Under the pieces are notes generated by a model. The model had not been told where the DNA came from. It did no database searches and was given only the letters and a program-made list of their open reading frames with translations. This document shows positions 23,790-32,527 of a DNA stretch of 64,000 nt, piece after piece; position 1 is the stretch's first letter, and every line of letters begins with the position of its first letter. Position numbers and translations under genes: made by a program. The DNA lies in assembly GCA_001464935.1 (NCBI GenBank), contig LNEL01000062.1:1-64000 (forward strand), given 5' to 3'. Source of the DNA: Gammaproteobacteria bacterium Ga0077536 (GTDB taxonomy: Bacteria > Pseudomonadota > Gammaproteobacteria > Ga0077536).

Positions 23790-25580
23790 ATGAACTACCA
23801 GGTCCTGGCCCGTAAATGGCGGCCGCGCGACTTCACCGAGGTGGTGGGTCAGGGGCACGTGCTGCGCGCCCTGATCAACGCGCTCGATTCCGGCCGTCTG
23901 CATCACGCCTATCTGTTCACCGGCACGCGCGGCGTCGGCAAGACCACGCTGGCGCGGGTGTTCGCCAAATCCCTGAACTGCGAGCTGGGTGTCACCAGCA
24001 AGCCCTGCGGTGTCTGCAGCGCGTGTCGCGAGGTCGACGAAGGCCGCTTCGTCGATCTGATCGAGGTCGACGCCGCCTCGCGCACCAAGGTCGATGAAAC
24101 CCGCGAGCTGCTCGACAACGTCCAGTACGCGCCGAGCCGCGGGCGCTACAAGGTGTACCTCATCGACGAAGTGCACATGTTCTCGAACCACTCGTTCAAC
24201 GCGCTGTTGAAGACGCTCGAGGAGCCGCCGCCGCACGTGAAGTTCCTGCTGGCGACGACCGATCCGAAGCGCCTGCCGATCACCATCCTGTCGCGCTGCC
24301 TGCAGTTCAATCTGAAACGGCTCAGCGTCGAGCAGATCGGCGGCCAGCTGCGGCACGTGCTGGAGCAGGAGAAGATCGACGCCGAAGAAGGCGCGCTGCG
24401 CCTCATCGCGACCGCGGCCGACGGCAGCATGCGCGACGCGCTGTCGCTGCTCGATCAGGCGCTGGCCTTCGGCGCGGGTGTGATCGAGGAGCGCGAAGTC
24501 GCCGGCATGCTCGGTACACTCGGCGCCGACCAGGTGTCGACGCTCGTCGAGGCGCTTGCCGCCGGCGACGGCGCGCGCCTGATCGCGCATGCGCGTGAAC
24601 TGGCCGGCTTCGCGCCCGATTTCGCGCAGGTGCTCGCAGAAATGCTGTCGCTGCTACGGCGCATTGCCATCGTGCAGACACTGGGCGAGGCGGCCGCCGA
24701 TCTCGAGGACGACCCGCTCGTGCAGCGGCTGGCGGGCGCGATGACCGCCGAGGACTGTCAGCTCTACTACCAGCTGGGCCTGGTCGCGCGCCGCGACCTG
24801 CCGCTCGCCCCCGAACCGCAGACCGGCTTCGAGATGGCGCTGTTGCGCATGCTGGCGTTCCGGCCGTCGACGTCAGTGCCCGCCGCTGGCGCTGCCGCCA
24901 CGCCCGCCGTCGCGCCCCGCCCGGCGACGCCCGAGCGCGCCGCGCCGCCGGCCGTCAGCGCGCCGTCCCGGCCCCCTGGGGGTTCGCCGACGTCGCAGGC
25001 CCGGGCCGCCGTGGCGCCGCCGCCGCGCGAGGCTGCGCGCGCGCCGACCCGACCAGTGCCGTCGCCAGCGGCCACCGCACCGGCCACGCCGGTCACGGCC
25101 CCGGCCGTCGCGTCGACGTCACGCCCCGCCAAGGTCACGGCACCGGGTGACATCGACTGGCAGGTGCTGGTGCAGCGGCTCGATGCGTCGCCGCTGGCGC
25201 GTGAGCTCGCGCGCAACAGCGCGCTGCGCCACTTCGACGGCCGCGTGCTCGAACTGGTCGTCACGCCGCAATACCAGAATCTGAGCGGCGAACGTACGGT
25301 CCGATCGCTCGAACAGGCCCTGCATCCGGAACTGGGGCAGGCCGTCGTGGTCCGCGTCAGTGTCGAGGATCGTCCCGGACTCGCGACGCCGGCGCAGGCG
25401 ATGAGCGAGCAGGAGCAGGCCCGTCTCGCCGAGGCGCGGGCTGTCATCGATGCCGATCCGAACGTGCAGGCGCTGCAACGCGAGTTCGGCGCGAGTGTCG
25501 AACGCGTCGAGATGACGCCGCCGCGCGGCACGACCGTCCACCAGACCACAGGCTCGCAAAACGGAAGGAGCGCGGAATGA
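23790..25580 (+). CDS. dnaX: DNA polymerase III subunits gamma/tau
   Basis: The clamp-loader ATPase that organises the replicative polymerase; 596 residues. Walker A is GTRGVGKTT; zinc cysteines are CELGVTSKPCGVCSAC; Walker B is VYLIDEVHMFS; sensor 1 is LLATTDPKRLP. Domain III follows, then a Pro/Ala/Arg-rich linker (about 370-450) and a C-terminal tau domain (IDWQVLVQRLDASPLARELARNSAL). The start MNYQVLARKWRPRDF is the family N-terminus. I saw no A-rich slippery site, so a frameshifted gamma form is not evident. It overlaps ybaB by four bases. Confidence 0.97.
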   Translation: MNYQVLARKWRPRDFTEVVGQGHVLRALINALDSGRLHHAYLFTGTRGVGKTTLARVFAKSLNCELGVTSKPCGVCSACREVDEGRFVDLIEVDAASRTKVDETRELLDNVQYAPSRGRYKVYLIDEVHMFSNHSFNALLKTLEEPPPHVKFLLATTDPKRLPITILSRCLQFNLKRLSVEQIGGQLRHVLEQEKIDAEEGALRLIATAADGSMRDALSLLDQALAFGAGVIEEREVAGMLGTLGADQVSTLVEALAAGDGARLIAHARELAGFAPDFAQVLAEMLSLLRRIAIVQTLGEAAADLEDDPLVQRLAGAMTAEDCQLYYQLGLVARRDLPLAPEPQTGFEMALLRMLAFRPSTSVPAAGAAATPAVAPRPATPERAAPPAVSAPSRPPGGSPTSQARAAVAPPPREAARAPTRPVPSPAATAPATPVTAPAVASTSRPAKVTAPGDIDWQVLVQRLDASPLARELARNSALRHFDGRVLELVVTPQYQNLSGERTVRSLEQALHPELGQAVVVRVSVEDRPGLATPAQAMSEQEQARLAEARAVIDADPNVQALQREFGASVERVEMTPPRGTTVHQTTGSQNGRSAE

Positions 25581-25900
25581 AAGGTGCCCTGGGCAACCTG
25601 ATGAAGCAGGCGCAGCGCATGCAGGAAGAAATGCAGCGCGCGCAGGAACAGATCGCGGCGATGGAAGTCACCGGCGAAGCCGGTGCCGGTCTCGTCAAGA
25701 TCACGATCAACGGCCGTCATGACGTGAAGAGCGTCAGGATCTCGCCCGAGCTGCTCGGCGAAGACGTCACGATGCTCGAGGACCTGGTCGCCGCGGCGGT
25801 CAACGATGCGAACCGCAAAGCCGAGCAGATCAGCAAGGAAAAGCTGTCGGGCGTCACCCAGGGGCTCGAACTGCCGCCCGGCATGAAGCTGCCGTTCTGA
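25577..25900 (+). CDS. ybaB: YbaB/EbfC nucleoid-associated protein
   Basis: A 107-residue dimeric DNA-binding protein of the YbaB/EbfC family. Helical N-terminus MKGALGNLMKQAQRMQEEMQRAQEQIA, then the conserved VTGEAGAGLVKITINGRHDVKSVRISPELL and DLVAAAVNDANRKAEQI. It lies between dnaX and recR, the usual arrangement, and its ATG overlaps the dnaX stop (ATGA). Confidence 0.96.
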   Translation: MKGALGNLMKQAQRMQEEMQRAQEQIAAMEVTGEAGAGLVKITINGRHDVKSVRISPELLGEDVTMLEDLVAAAVNDANRKAEQISKEKLSGVTQGLELPPGMKLPF

Positions 25901-25933
25901 TGCCGCGACGCGTGCGCTGACGAGCGCTCCCAG

Positions 25934-26527
25934 ATGACGACTCCGCTGCTCGGCGATCTGATCAAGGCGCTGACGATCCTGCCCGGCGTCGGACCGAAGT
26001 CGGCGCAGCGCATCGCGTTCAATCTGCTCGAACGCAATCGCGACGGCGCGCGCCGGCTCGCGCGCGTGCTCGAAGACGCGATGGAGCACATCGGCCAGTG
26101 CACGCGCTGCCGCACGTTCAGCGAAACCGCGCTGTGCCGCGTGTGTGCGGCGCCAGGCCGCGATCCGGGCGTACTGTGCGTCGTCGAAACGCCGCTCGAC
26201 GTCGCCTCGATCGAACAGTCGGCGTCGTTTCGCGGTCTGTACTTCGTGCTGATGGGGCGGCTGTCGCCGATCGACGGCGTGACGCCGGACACCCTCGGGC
26301 TGCCGGTGCTGGAGCAGCGTCTCGCGGAAGGCGAAGTCCGCGAGATGATCGTCGCCACCGGCACGACGATGGAAGGCGAGGCCACGGCGCACTACCTGCG
26401 CCAGATGGCGCGTCGACACCACGTGACGCCAACCCGCATCGCCTACGGCGTGCCGGTCGGCGGCGAACTCGAATACGTCGACGGCACCACGCTGTCCCAC
26501 GCGATCAGCAGCCGCCGCGAATACTGA
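25934..26527 (+). CDS. recR: Recombination protein RecR
   Basis: A 197-residue partner of RecF/RecO in gap repair by recombination. Its helix-hairpin-helix is LTILPGVGPKSAQRIAFNLL, the zinc finger CTRCRTFSETALCRVC, and the Toprim domain covers VLCVVETPLDVASIEQ to LGRLSPIDGV-like segments and GTTMEGEATAHYL. All key residues are present. Start ATG 25934, 33 bases after ybaB. Confidence 0.97.
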   Translation: MTTPLLGDLIKALTILPGVGPKSAQRIAFNLLERNRDGARRLARVLEDAMEHIGQCTRCRTFSETALCRVCAAPGRDPGVLCVVETPLDVASIEQSASFRGLYFVLMGRLSPIDGVTPDTLGLPVLEQRLAEGEVREMIVATGTTMEGEATAHYLRQMARRHHVTPTRIAYGVPVGGELEYVDGTTLSHAISSRREY

Positions 26528-26545
26528 ACCGAACGAGAGGGCCGC

Positions 26546-27094
26546 ATGCAGTTCTCCGCCGACAACCTGATCTGGATCGATCTCGAAATGACGGGGCTCG
26601 AACCCGAACGTGACGTGATCATCGAAATTGCCACCGTCGTCACCGACTCCCGGCTCGAACACAGTGTCGAAGGCCCCGTGATCGCGATTCATCAGTCCGA
26701 TGCGACGCTCGCGGGCATGGACGAGTGGAACACGCGCCAGCACGGCGCCTCCGGCCTGACGCAGCGCGTGCGCGCGAGCACCTTCAGCACCGCGCAGGCC
26801 GAAGCACAGACGCTCGAGTTTCTCGCGCGTCATCTGCCGCCGAACGTGTCGCCGATGTGCGGCAACAGCATCTGCCAGGACCGGCGCTTCCTCTACAAGT
26901 ACATGCCGAAGCTCGCCGAGTTCTTCCACTACCGCAATCTCGACGTCAGCACGTTGAAGGAACTGAAGAAGCGCTGGGCGCCCGATCTGCCGTCCTTCGA
27001 CAAGACTTCCAGCCACCTCGCGCTCGACGACATCCGCGATTCGATCGCCGAACTGCAGCATTACCGCGCGCATTTTCTGCGCCTGCCGTCCTGA
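26546..27094 (+). CDS. orn: Oligoribonuclease
   Basis: A 3'-5' exonuclease of the DEDDh class that removes RNA dinucleotides and finishes RNA and c-di-GMP decay; essential in many gammaproteobacteria. 182 residues. Motif I is NLIWIDLEMTGLEPERDVIIEIA, motif II MCGNSICQDRRFL, motif III SSHLALDDIRDSIAELQHYR with the His/Asp pair. Start ATG 26546. Its stop TGA lies inside CTGA, where the next gene may begin. Confidence 0.97.
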   Translation: MQFSADNLIWIDLEMTGLEPERDVIIEIATVVTDSRLEHSVEGPVIAIHQSDATLAGMDEWNTRQHGASGLTQRVRASTFSTAQAEAQTLEFLARHLPPNVSPMCGNSICQDRRFLYKYMPKLAEFFHYRNLDVSTLKELKKRWAPDLPSFDKTSSHLALDDIRDSIAELQHYRAHFLRLPS

Positions 27095-28572
27095 GCACGC
27101 TGCCCGTCAATCTCCATACCGCGCAGGCGGTGCGCGCGCTCGATCGCGCAGCGATCGAGGTCGCCGGCATTCCCGGTCTCGACCTGATGCGGCGCGCCGG
27201 CGCGGCGGCCTATCGTCTGTTGCGTGCGCGCTGGCCGCAGGCGCGCCGCCCCGGCATCGTCTGCGGTCCCGGCAACAACGGGGGCGACGGCTGGGTGATC
27301 GCCGAACTGGCGCGGGGCGACGGCTTGCGACCGGTCGTGATCGAACTCGGCGACCACGGCCGGCTCGGGCCCGACGCCGCCGCCGCGCGCGCGGCGGCGC
27401 TCGCCGCCCATGTCGGCGTGGCGCGCGGGTTGTCCGAGCTGGACGACGTCGACCTGGTCGTCGATGCGGTGTTCGGCATCGGCCTCGCGCGCGAGGTCGA
27501 CGCCGGGTACCGTGCCGCCATCGACGCGATCAACGCGTGCGCCGCGCGCGGCCTGCCGGTGCTCGCCGTCGACATCCCGTCGGGCCTGCATGCCGACACC
27601 GGCGCCGTGCTCGGTGCCGCCGTGCGCGCGACGGCGACGATCACCTTCATCGGTCTCAAGCAGGGCCTGGTGACCGGGCTCGCGGCCGATTGCGTCGGCG
27701 ATCTCGTGTTCGATGCGCTCGGCACGCCGGCGTCCATCCATACCGGCATCGCGCCCAGCGCGCGGCGCGTGACGCACGCGTCGCTGAAGCATCTGCTGCC
27801 GCGCCGCGCGCGGGCCGCGCACAAGGGGCAGCACGGGCATGTGCTGATCGTCGGCGGCGCGCCGGGCTATGCGGGGGCTGCGCGGCTCGCCGCGGAGGCG
27901 GCCCTGCGCGTCGGCGCCGGCCTCGTCAGCGCCGCCGTGCATCCCGCGTGCGCGGCGCAGCTGAACGAGGGACGGCCCGAGATCATGGTGCACGCGGTCG
28001 CGGGCGCGCAGGCGCTCGCGCCGCTGCTCAAGCGCGCAACGGTCGTCGCGGTCGGGCCGGGCCTGGCCCAGCTCGACTGGAGCGCCGAGCTGTTCGGGGC
28101 GGTGTGCGACGCCCAGCGGCCACTCGTCGTCGACGCCGATGCGCTGAACCTGCTGGCGCGAGATCCGCAGCACCGGTCGGACTGGTGCCTGACGCCACAT
28201 CCGGGCGAAGCGGCACGCCTGCTCGGACTCGCGTCGACGCGCGACATCGCGGCCGATCGCTATGCCGCGGCCGCCGCGATCGCTGCACGCTACGGCGGGG
28301 TCGCCGTGCTGAAGGGCGCGGGGAGCATCGTCAGTGGCGGTGAGTGCCCGGCGGTCATCGCCGGCGGCAATCCCGGCATGGCCGGCGGCGGCATGGGCGA
28401 CGTCCTGACGGGCGTGATCGCGGCCCTGCTGGCGCAGGGGCTCGCGCTCGGCGACGCCGCGGCCCTGGGCGCGGCGCTGCATGCCGCCGCCGGTGATCTG
28501 GCCGCGGCCGACGGCGAGCGCGGTCTGCTCGCGAGCGATCTGTTCGGCCCGCTGCGCCGGCTCGTCAACTGA
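27091..28572 (+). CDS. nnr: Bifunctional NAD(P)H-hydrate epimerase/dehydratase
   Basis: A two-domain repair enzyme that restores damaged NAD(P)H hydrates; 493 residues with the start chosen here. The YjeF_N epimerase half has IVCGPGNNGGDGWVIAELARGDG and VDAVFGIGLAREVD; the ribokinase-like half has HVLIVGGAPGYAGAARLAAEAALR, CLTPHPGEAARLLG and GNPGMAGGGMGDVLTGVI. The conserved N-terminus LPVNLHTAQAVRALDRAAIE lies before any ATG, GTG or TTG. The nearest GTG, 27130, would cut it short. CTG at 27091 overlapping the orn stop (CTGA) is the best candidate, though no ribosome site is clear. It is followed ten bases later by tsaE, as in E. coli. Confidence 0.9.
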   Translation: MSTLPVNLHTAQAVRALDRAAIEVAGIPGLDLMRRAGAAAYRLLRARWPQARRPGIVCGPGNNGGDGWVIAELARGDGLRPVVIELGDHGRLGPDAAAARAAALAAHVGVARGLSELDDVDLVVDAVFGIGLAREVDAGYRAAIDAINACAARGLPVLAVDIPSGLHADTGAVLGAAVRATATITFIGLKQGLVTGLAADCVGDLVFDALGTPASIHTGIAPSARRVTHASLKHLLPRRARAAHKGQHGHVLIVGGAPGYAGAARLAAEAALRVGAGLVSAAVHPACAAQLNEGRPEIMVHAVAGAQALAPLLKRATVVAVGPGLAQLDWSAELFGAVCDAQRPLVVDADALNLLARDPQHRSDWCLTPHPGEAARLLGLASTRDIAADRYAAAAAIAARYGGVAVLKGAGSIVSGGECPAVIAGGNPGMAGGGMGDVLTGVIAALLAQGLALGDAAALGAALHAAAGDLAAADGERGLLASDLFGPLRRLVN

Positions 28573-28582
28573 GCCCGGCGCA

Positions 28583-29083
28583 GTGGGCGCCGGCACCACG
28601 TTCAGCCTTGCGCTGCCGAGTGAGGCGCATACACGGGCGCTGGCCGGCGCGGTCGCCACGATTGCGCTGCCGGGCATGGAGATTCACCTGACAGGCGATC
28701 TCGCCGCCGGCAAGACGGCATTCGCGCGCGGCTTCCTGCACGCGCTCGGGCATCGCGGCGCCGTGAAGAGCCCGACCTTCACGCTCGTCGAATCCTACGA
28801 CCTCGCGCCGGGCGGCCACGCGCTCAGCGTCCATCATTTCGATCTTTACCGGCTCACCGATCCGGAAGAGCTGCACTATCTCGGCTTCGAGGACTATCGC
28901 CGGCCGGACGCCATTGCGCTGATCGAATGGCCCTCGCGCGGTGCCGGCCTGCTGCTGCCGTCGATCGCGGTCGAACTGTCGATCACGGGACTCGAAAGCC
29001 GGCTGGCCCGGGTCGAGCTGCTGGCCGCCGACGCCGTTGCCCGGGCCGCAGATTTCCGGAATCTCGTCATGAAGATCAAATAA
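28583..29083 (+). CDS. tsaE: tRNA threonylcarbamoyladenosine ATPase TsaE
   Basis: A P-loop protein needed for t6A modification at position 37 of ANN-reading tRNAs; works with TsaB, TsaC and TsaD. 166 residues. Walker A is LTGDLAAGKTAFARGFL; SPTFTLVESYDL and HFDLYRLTDPEELHYLGFEDY are family blocks; ALIEWPSRG is the C-terminal signature. The start is GTG 28583, right before the conserved FSLALPSEAHT; longer frames would run into the previous gene. Confidence 0.95.
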   Translation: MGAGTTFSLALPSEAHTRALAGAVATIALPGMEIHLTGDLAAGKTAFARGFLHALGHRGAVKSPTFTLVESYDLAPGGHALSVHHFDLYRLTDPEELHYLGFEDYRRPDAIALIEWPSRGAGLLLPSIAVELSITGLESRLARVELLAADAVARAADFRNLVMKIK

Positions 29084-29107
29084 ATAGGTGAAAAGCTCGC
29101 TAATCAC

Positions 29108-29136
29108 TTGAATGAACGGCGATAAACGGCTACAAA
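29108..29136 (+). promoter_or_regulatory. Possible sigma-70 promoter before amiC
   Basis: TTGAAT (29108-29113) and TACAAA (29131-29136) are spaced by exactly 17 bases, in an unusually A-rich patch for this window. The amiC ATG is 36 bases further. It would allow amiC and downstream genes to be expressed apart from tsaE. Confidence 0.45.
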
Positions 29137-29171
29137 AGCCCCATCTGCACTGAGAAGTCGCCCGTATCCCC

Positions 29172-30617
29172 ATGCACTTGCTGGTTTTTTTGCTGTTTTC
29201 GCTGGTCTCGCTGACGGTCGGCGCAGCGGAAATCACCAAGCTGCGCGTGTGGCAGGCCCCCGATCAGACGCGATTCGTCTTCGATCTGAGTGCACCGACG
29301 GATTTCGAAGTCTTCCCGGTGGCCGACCCGCATCGCGTGGTGATTGACCTGGCGAAGGTCGTCAGCCGCGACAGCCTCAAACTCCCGCCCGGCCTCACAC
29401 AGCGCGTGCGCGGCCTGCGTCACGGGCGTACGCCGCAGGGCGGCGTGCGCGTGGTGCTCGATCTCGAACATGCGGTCGAAGTCCGCCACATCCTGCTGCC
29501 GCCACGCGCGCAGTACGGCCACCGCCTGGTCGTCGACGTGATCGACCCGCCGGGCCTGGTGCGCCGGCCCGTCGCACCGCCGGCCGTCGCCAAAGCCGCG
29601 CCTGCGACGAAACCCGCCGCGCCCGCACCGGTGGTGACGGCGGCGCCCGTGACCCCGACGGCGCCGGTCATCCCGGGCGCGCAGATCGCACCGACGCCGG
29701 TTGCGTCGGCCGACACGACCCCGGCCTGGCGCCAGGACGGCGTGGTCATCGCGATCGATGCCGGCCACGGAGGCGACGATGTCGGCGCGATAGGCCCGCG
29801 CGGCACCTACGAGAAAGACGTCGTGCTCGCGATCGCGCGCGAACTCCAGACGCTGATCAATCGCGAACCGGGCATGCGCGCGGTGATGATTCGCGACGGC
29901 GACTACTACGTCGGCCTGCGTCAGCGCATCGAGCGCGCGCGCGAGCACCGGGCCGACATGTTCGTTTCCATCCACGCCGACGCGTTCCGCGATCGCCGTG
30001 TGAAGGGCTCGTCGGTATTCGTCATTTCGCGCTCGGGCGCGAGCAGCGAGGCCGCGCGCTGGCTGGCCGAGCGCGAGAACGCGGCGGATCTCGTCGGCGG
30101 CGTGACGCTCGAGGACAAGGATCCGCAACTGCGTTCGGTGCTGCTGGACCTGTCACAGACGAAGTCGCTGGAGACCAGTCTGACGGTTGCCAATGCCGTG
30201 CTCGGGTCGCTGCGCAAAGTCGGCGCCGTGCATTCTCCGCGCGTGCAGCAGGCGGGCTTCATGGTGCTCAAGTCACCGGACATTCCATCGCTGCTCGTCG
30301 AAACCGCCTTCATCAGCAATCCGACCGAAGAACAGCGCCTGCGCAACCAGGCCTTCCGGCGCAAACTCGCCACCGCGATCCGCGATGGCATCACGCGCTA
30401 TTTCGACGACGCAGCACCCGCGCGTCAGCGCATGGCGAGTCGCGAAATCGCGAGCGCCGAGGCAGCGGCGGCCGAGGCGCGGCGTCACCGGGTGAGTCGC
30501 GGCGAGACGCTGTCCGGGATCGCGCTGCATTATTCGGTGAGCCCGGAGCACATCCGCCTCGCGAACAACAAGAACGACGACGTGGTGCGCATCGGCGAAC
30601 TGCTGCGCATCCCGTAG
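29172..30617 (+). CDS. amiC: N-acetylmuramoyl-L-alanine amidase with AMIN and LysM
   Basis: A periplasmic cell-wall amidase that cuts the peptide from peptidoglycan during daughter-cell separation; 481 residues. Signal peptide about 1-19; AMIN domain (about 20-130, septal targeting); an Ala/Pro-rich linker; the zinc amidase (about 190-410) with VIAIDAGHGGDDVGAIG, KDVVLAIARELQ, VSIHADAFRD and PSLLVETAFISNPTEEQRL; and a C-terminal LysM (RVSRGETLSGIALHYSVSPEHIRLANN). Zinc residues His, Glu, His and the catalytic Glu are visible. The order with mutL, miaA and hfq is as in E. coli (amiB position). Confidence 0.94.
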   Translation: MHLLVFLLFSLVSLTVGAAEITKLRVWQAPDQTRFVFDLSAPTDFEVFPVADPHRVVIDLAKVVSRDSLKLPPGLTQRVRGLRHGRTPQGGVRVVLDLEHAVEVRHILLPPRAQYGHRLVVDVIDPPGLVRRPVAPPAVAKAAPATKPAAPAPVVTAAPVTPTAPVIPGAQIAPTPVASADTTPAWRQDGVVIAIDAGHGGDDVGAIGPRGTYEKDVVLAIARELQTLINREPGMRAVMIRDGDYYVGLRQRIERAREHRADMFVSIHADAFRDRRVKGSSVFVISRSGASSEAARWLAERENAADLVGGVTLEDKDPQLRSVLLDLSQTKSLETSLTVANAVLGSLRKVGAVHSPRVQQAGFMVLKSPDIPSLLVETAFISNPTEEQRLRNQAFRRKLATAIRDGITRYFDDAAPARQRMASREIASAEAAAAEARRHRVSRGETLSGIALHYSVSPEHIRLANNKNDDVVRIGELLRIP

Positions 30618-30865
30618 CGGGCTGGCGATAGCGGCGGCAGCCGCCACCCGCGGCGAGCCGGCGGGCAGCCGACGAGCAGCCGCCATTGGGCCGATGACGA
30701 GGGCGTGCCGACCTGCGGCGCGCCAGGCCAACCCGAATTTCCGTCTCACGCGCGCCCTGCGCAAGCCGCGCGCCTGACCACCTTGTGCACCAGCCTGTGG
30801 AAGTCCGCCGCCCGCGGTGCTGCCCGATATATCCAAAAGCGTCACTCCACCGCACACTAGCGGGC

Positions 30866-32527
30866 ATGAATGTGCGCGTGATTCGACCGCTGCCGGAGTC
30901 GGTGATCAACCAGATTGCGGCCGGCGAAGTCATTGAGCGGCCGGCCTCGATCGTCAAGGAACTGGTTGAAAACGCGCTCGATGCCGGCGCCGGCAGCATC
31001 GAGGTCGAACTCGATGACGGCGGCATTGCGCGCGTGCAGATTCGTGATGATGGCGAAGGCATCGCCCACGCGCAGTTGCCGCTCGCCCTGACCCGGCACT
31101 GCACGAGCAAGATCACGAGCGCAGACGATCTGCCGATGCTCGTGACGCTCGGCTTCCGCGGCGAAGCACTGGCGGCGATTGCCTCGGTCGCCGACACCAC
31201 GATCATCAGTCGCACGGCGGACGCCGCTCACGGCTGGCGCATTGCGCAGCGGGCCTCCGCGCTGCCCGGTGCCGCCGAGCCGGCGCCGCATCCACGCGGC
31301 ACGACGGTCATCGTGCGCGATCTGTTCGCCCAGGTGCCGGCCCGCCGCCGGTTCCTGAAGCGTGCCCAGACCGAAGGCCTGCACGTGCTGAACCTGCTCA
31401 GGCGCATCGCGTTCTGCACGCCTGCCGTGGCGTTCACGGTCACGCTGGACGGTCAGCGCAGCCTGCAGTTGCCCGCGGCCAGCGATGACCAGTCAGCGGA
31501 GCGGCGGCGCCGCGCGCTGTTCGGCGCCGAGTTCAGCGGCAGCGCACGCTACGTCGACATCGATCGTGACGGCGTGCGCGTCGCCGGCTGGGTGGCCGGG
31601 CCGGCGCTCGCGCATTCGCAGGCCGATCTGCAGATGCTCGCCGTCAACGGCCGCGTGATCCGCGATCGCCGGCTGGCGCATGCGGCGCGCACCGCCTTCG
31701 ACGATCGCCTGCCCGCCGGGCGCTTCCCGTGCTTTGCCCTGCATCTGGAGATGGCGCCGGACGCGGTCGACGTGAACGTGCATCCGGGCAAAATCGAAGT
31801 GCGGTTTCGCGATCTCCGCACCGTTCACGATGTGCTTCACACCGCGGTTCGCGAGGCGCTCGAGCCGTCCGCGCCGGTACCGACACGGGCCTATCTGCCA
31901 CCGGCGCCGGTGTGCCGGCCCGCGCGCGAGGCCGAGGTCCGCGACGACCGCCCGCTGCAGCCCGCGCCATCGGCACAGCGCACGGTGGCGGCGCACGGCG
32001 CGCTGCCGGCGGTGCTGCGCCTCGTGGGGCTGCGTTACGCGCTCGTCGCCGACGATGCGGGCGTGGCGCTGATCGACCTGGGCGGGCTGGTGGAAGCCAC
32101 GCTGCGGGTGCGCCTGGCGCCGAACGGGCCCGTGCGGCCGCTGATGATCCCGATTCGCATCGAGTGCGGCGAGGAAGCGGCGGCCCTGGCCTGCGCGCAG
32201 ACGCTACGGGCTGCCGGGCTCGAACTGAACACGCTCGGACCCCGGACGCTGGCCCTGCGGGCGCTGCCCGTCGCGCTGCCGGCGGTGGACCCGCTGCGCT
32301 TCGGGCCTGCGCTGGGGGCAGGCGACGCGGCGCCGGCGGAGGTGCTGCTGGCGCGCGCGGCGGCCCGATCCCTGCAGCCGCCGCCGGCAGCGGAGCAGGC
32401 GCGCTGGCTTGCCCATCTCCTCGACCTGGCGAGGGCCGCCGGCGTCGAATCCGCGCGTTACGAGCGACGTCTCGACGAGGCGGCACTGGGCCGCCTGTTC
32501 GGACCGGCCAACGGGCCGACGACATGA
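30866..32527 (+). CDS. mutL: DNA mismatch repair protein MutL
   Basis: The mismatch-repair ATPase that couples MutS to strand removal; 553 residues. GHKL motifs are VINQIAAGEVIERPASIVKELVENALDAGA, IRDDGEGI, TRHCTSKI and TLGFRGEALAAIASV; DLFAQVPARRRFLK and VNVHPGKIEVRF follow. The C-terminal domain (about 390-550) lacks the endonuclease motif with the DQHA and CPHGRP-type residues, as in E. coli, which uses MutH and Dam. This suggests a methyl-directed system. The start is ATG 30866; about 250 non-coding bases separate it from amiC. It overlaps miaA by four bases. Confidence 0.95.
   Translation: MNVRVIRPLPESVINQIAAGEVIERPASIVKELVENALDAGAGSIEVELDDGGIARVQIRDDGEGIAHAQLPLALTRHCTSKITSADDLPMLVTLGFRGEALAAIASVADTTIISRTADAAHGWRIAQRASALPGAAEPAPHPRGTTVIVRDLFAQVPARRRFLKRAQTEGLHVLNLLRRIAFCTPAVAFTVTLDGQRSLQLPAASDDQSAERRRRALFGAEFSGSARYVDIDRDGVRVAGWVAGPALAHSQADLQMLAVNGRVIRDRRLAHAARTAFDDRLPAGRFPCFALHLEMAPDAVDVNVHPGKIEVRFRDLRTVHDVLHTAVREALEPSAPVPTRAYLPPAPVCRPAREAEVRDDRPLQPAPSAQRTVAAHGALPAVLRLVGLRYALVADDAGVALIDLGGLVEATLRVRLAPNGPVRPLMIPIRIECGEEAAALACAQTLRAAGLELNTLGPRTLALRALPVALPAVDPLRFGPALGAGDAAPAEVLLARAAARSLQPPPAAEQARWLAHLLDLARAAGVESARYERRLDEAALGRLFGPANGPTT

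Noticed and set aside
23790..25580. Programmed frameshift in dnaX producing gamma
   Set aside because: No A-rich slippery heptamer or following hairpin was visible in the linker region.
26725..28572. nnr starting at ATG 26725
   Set aside because: The extra residues are the orn gene read in another phase.
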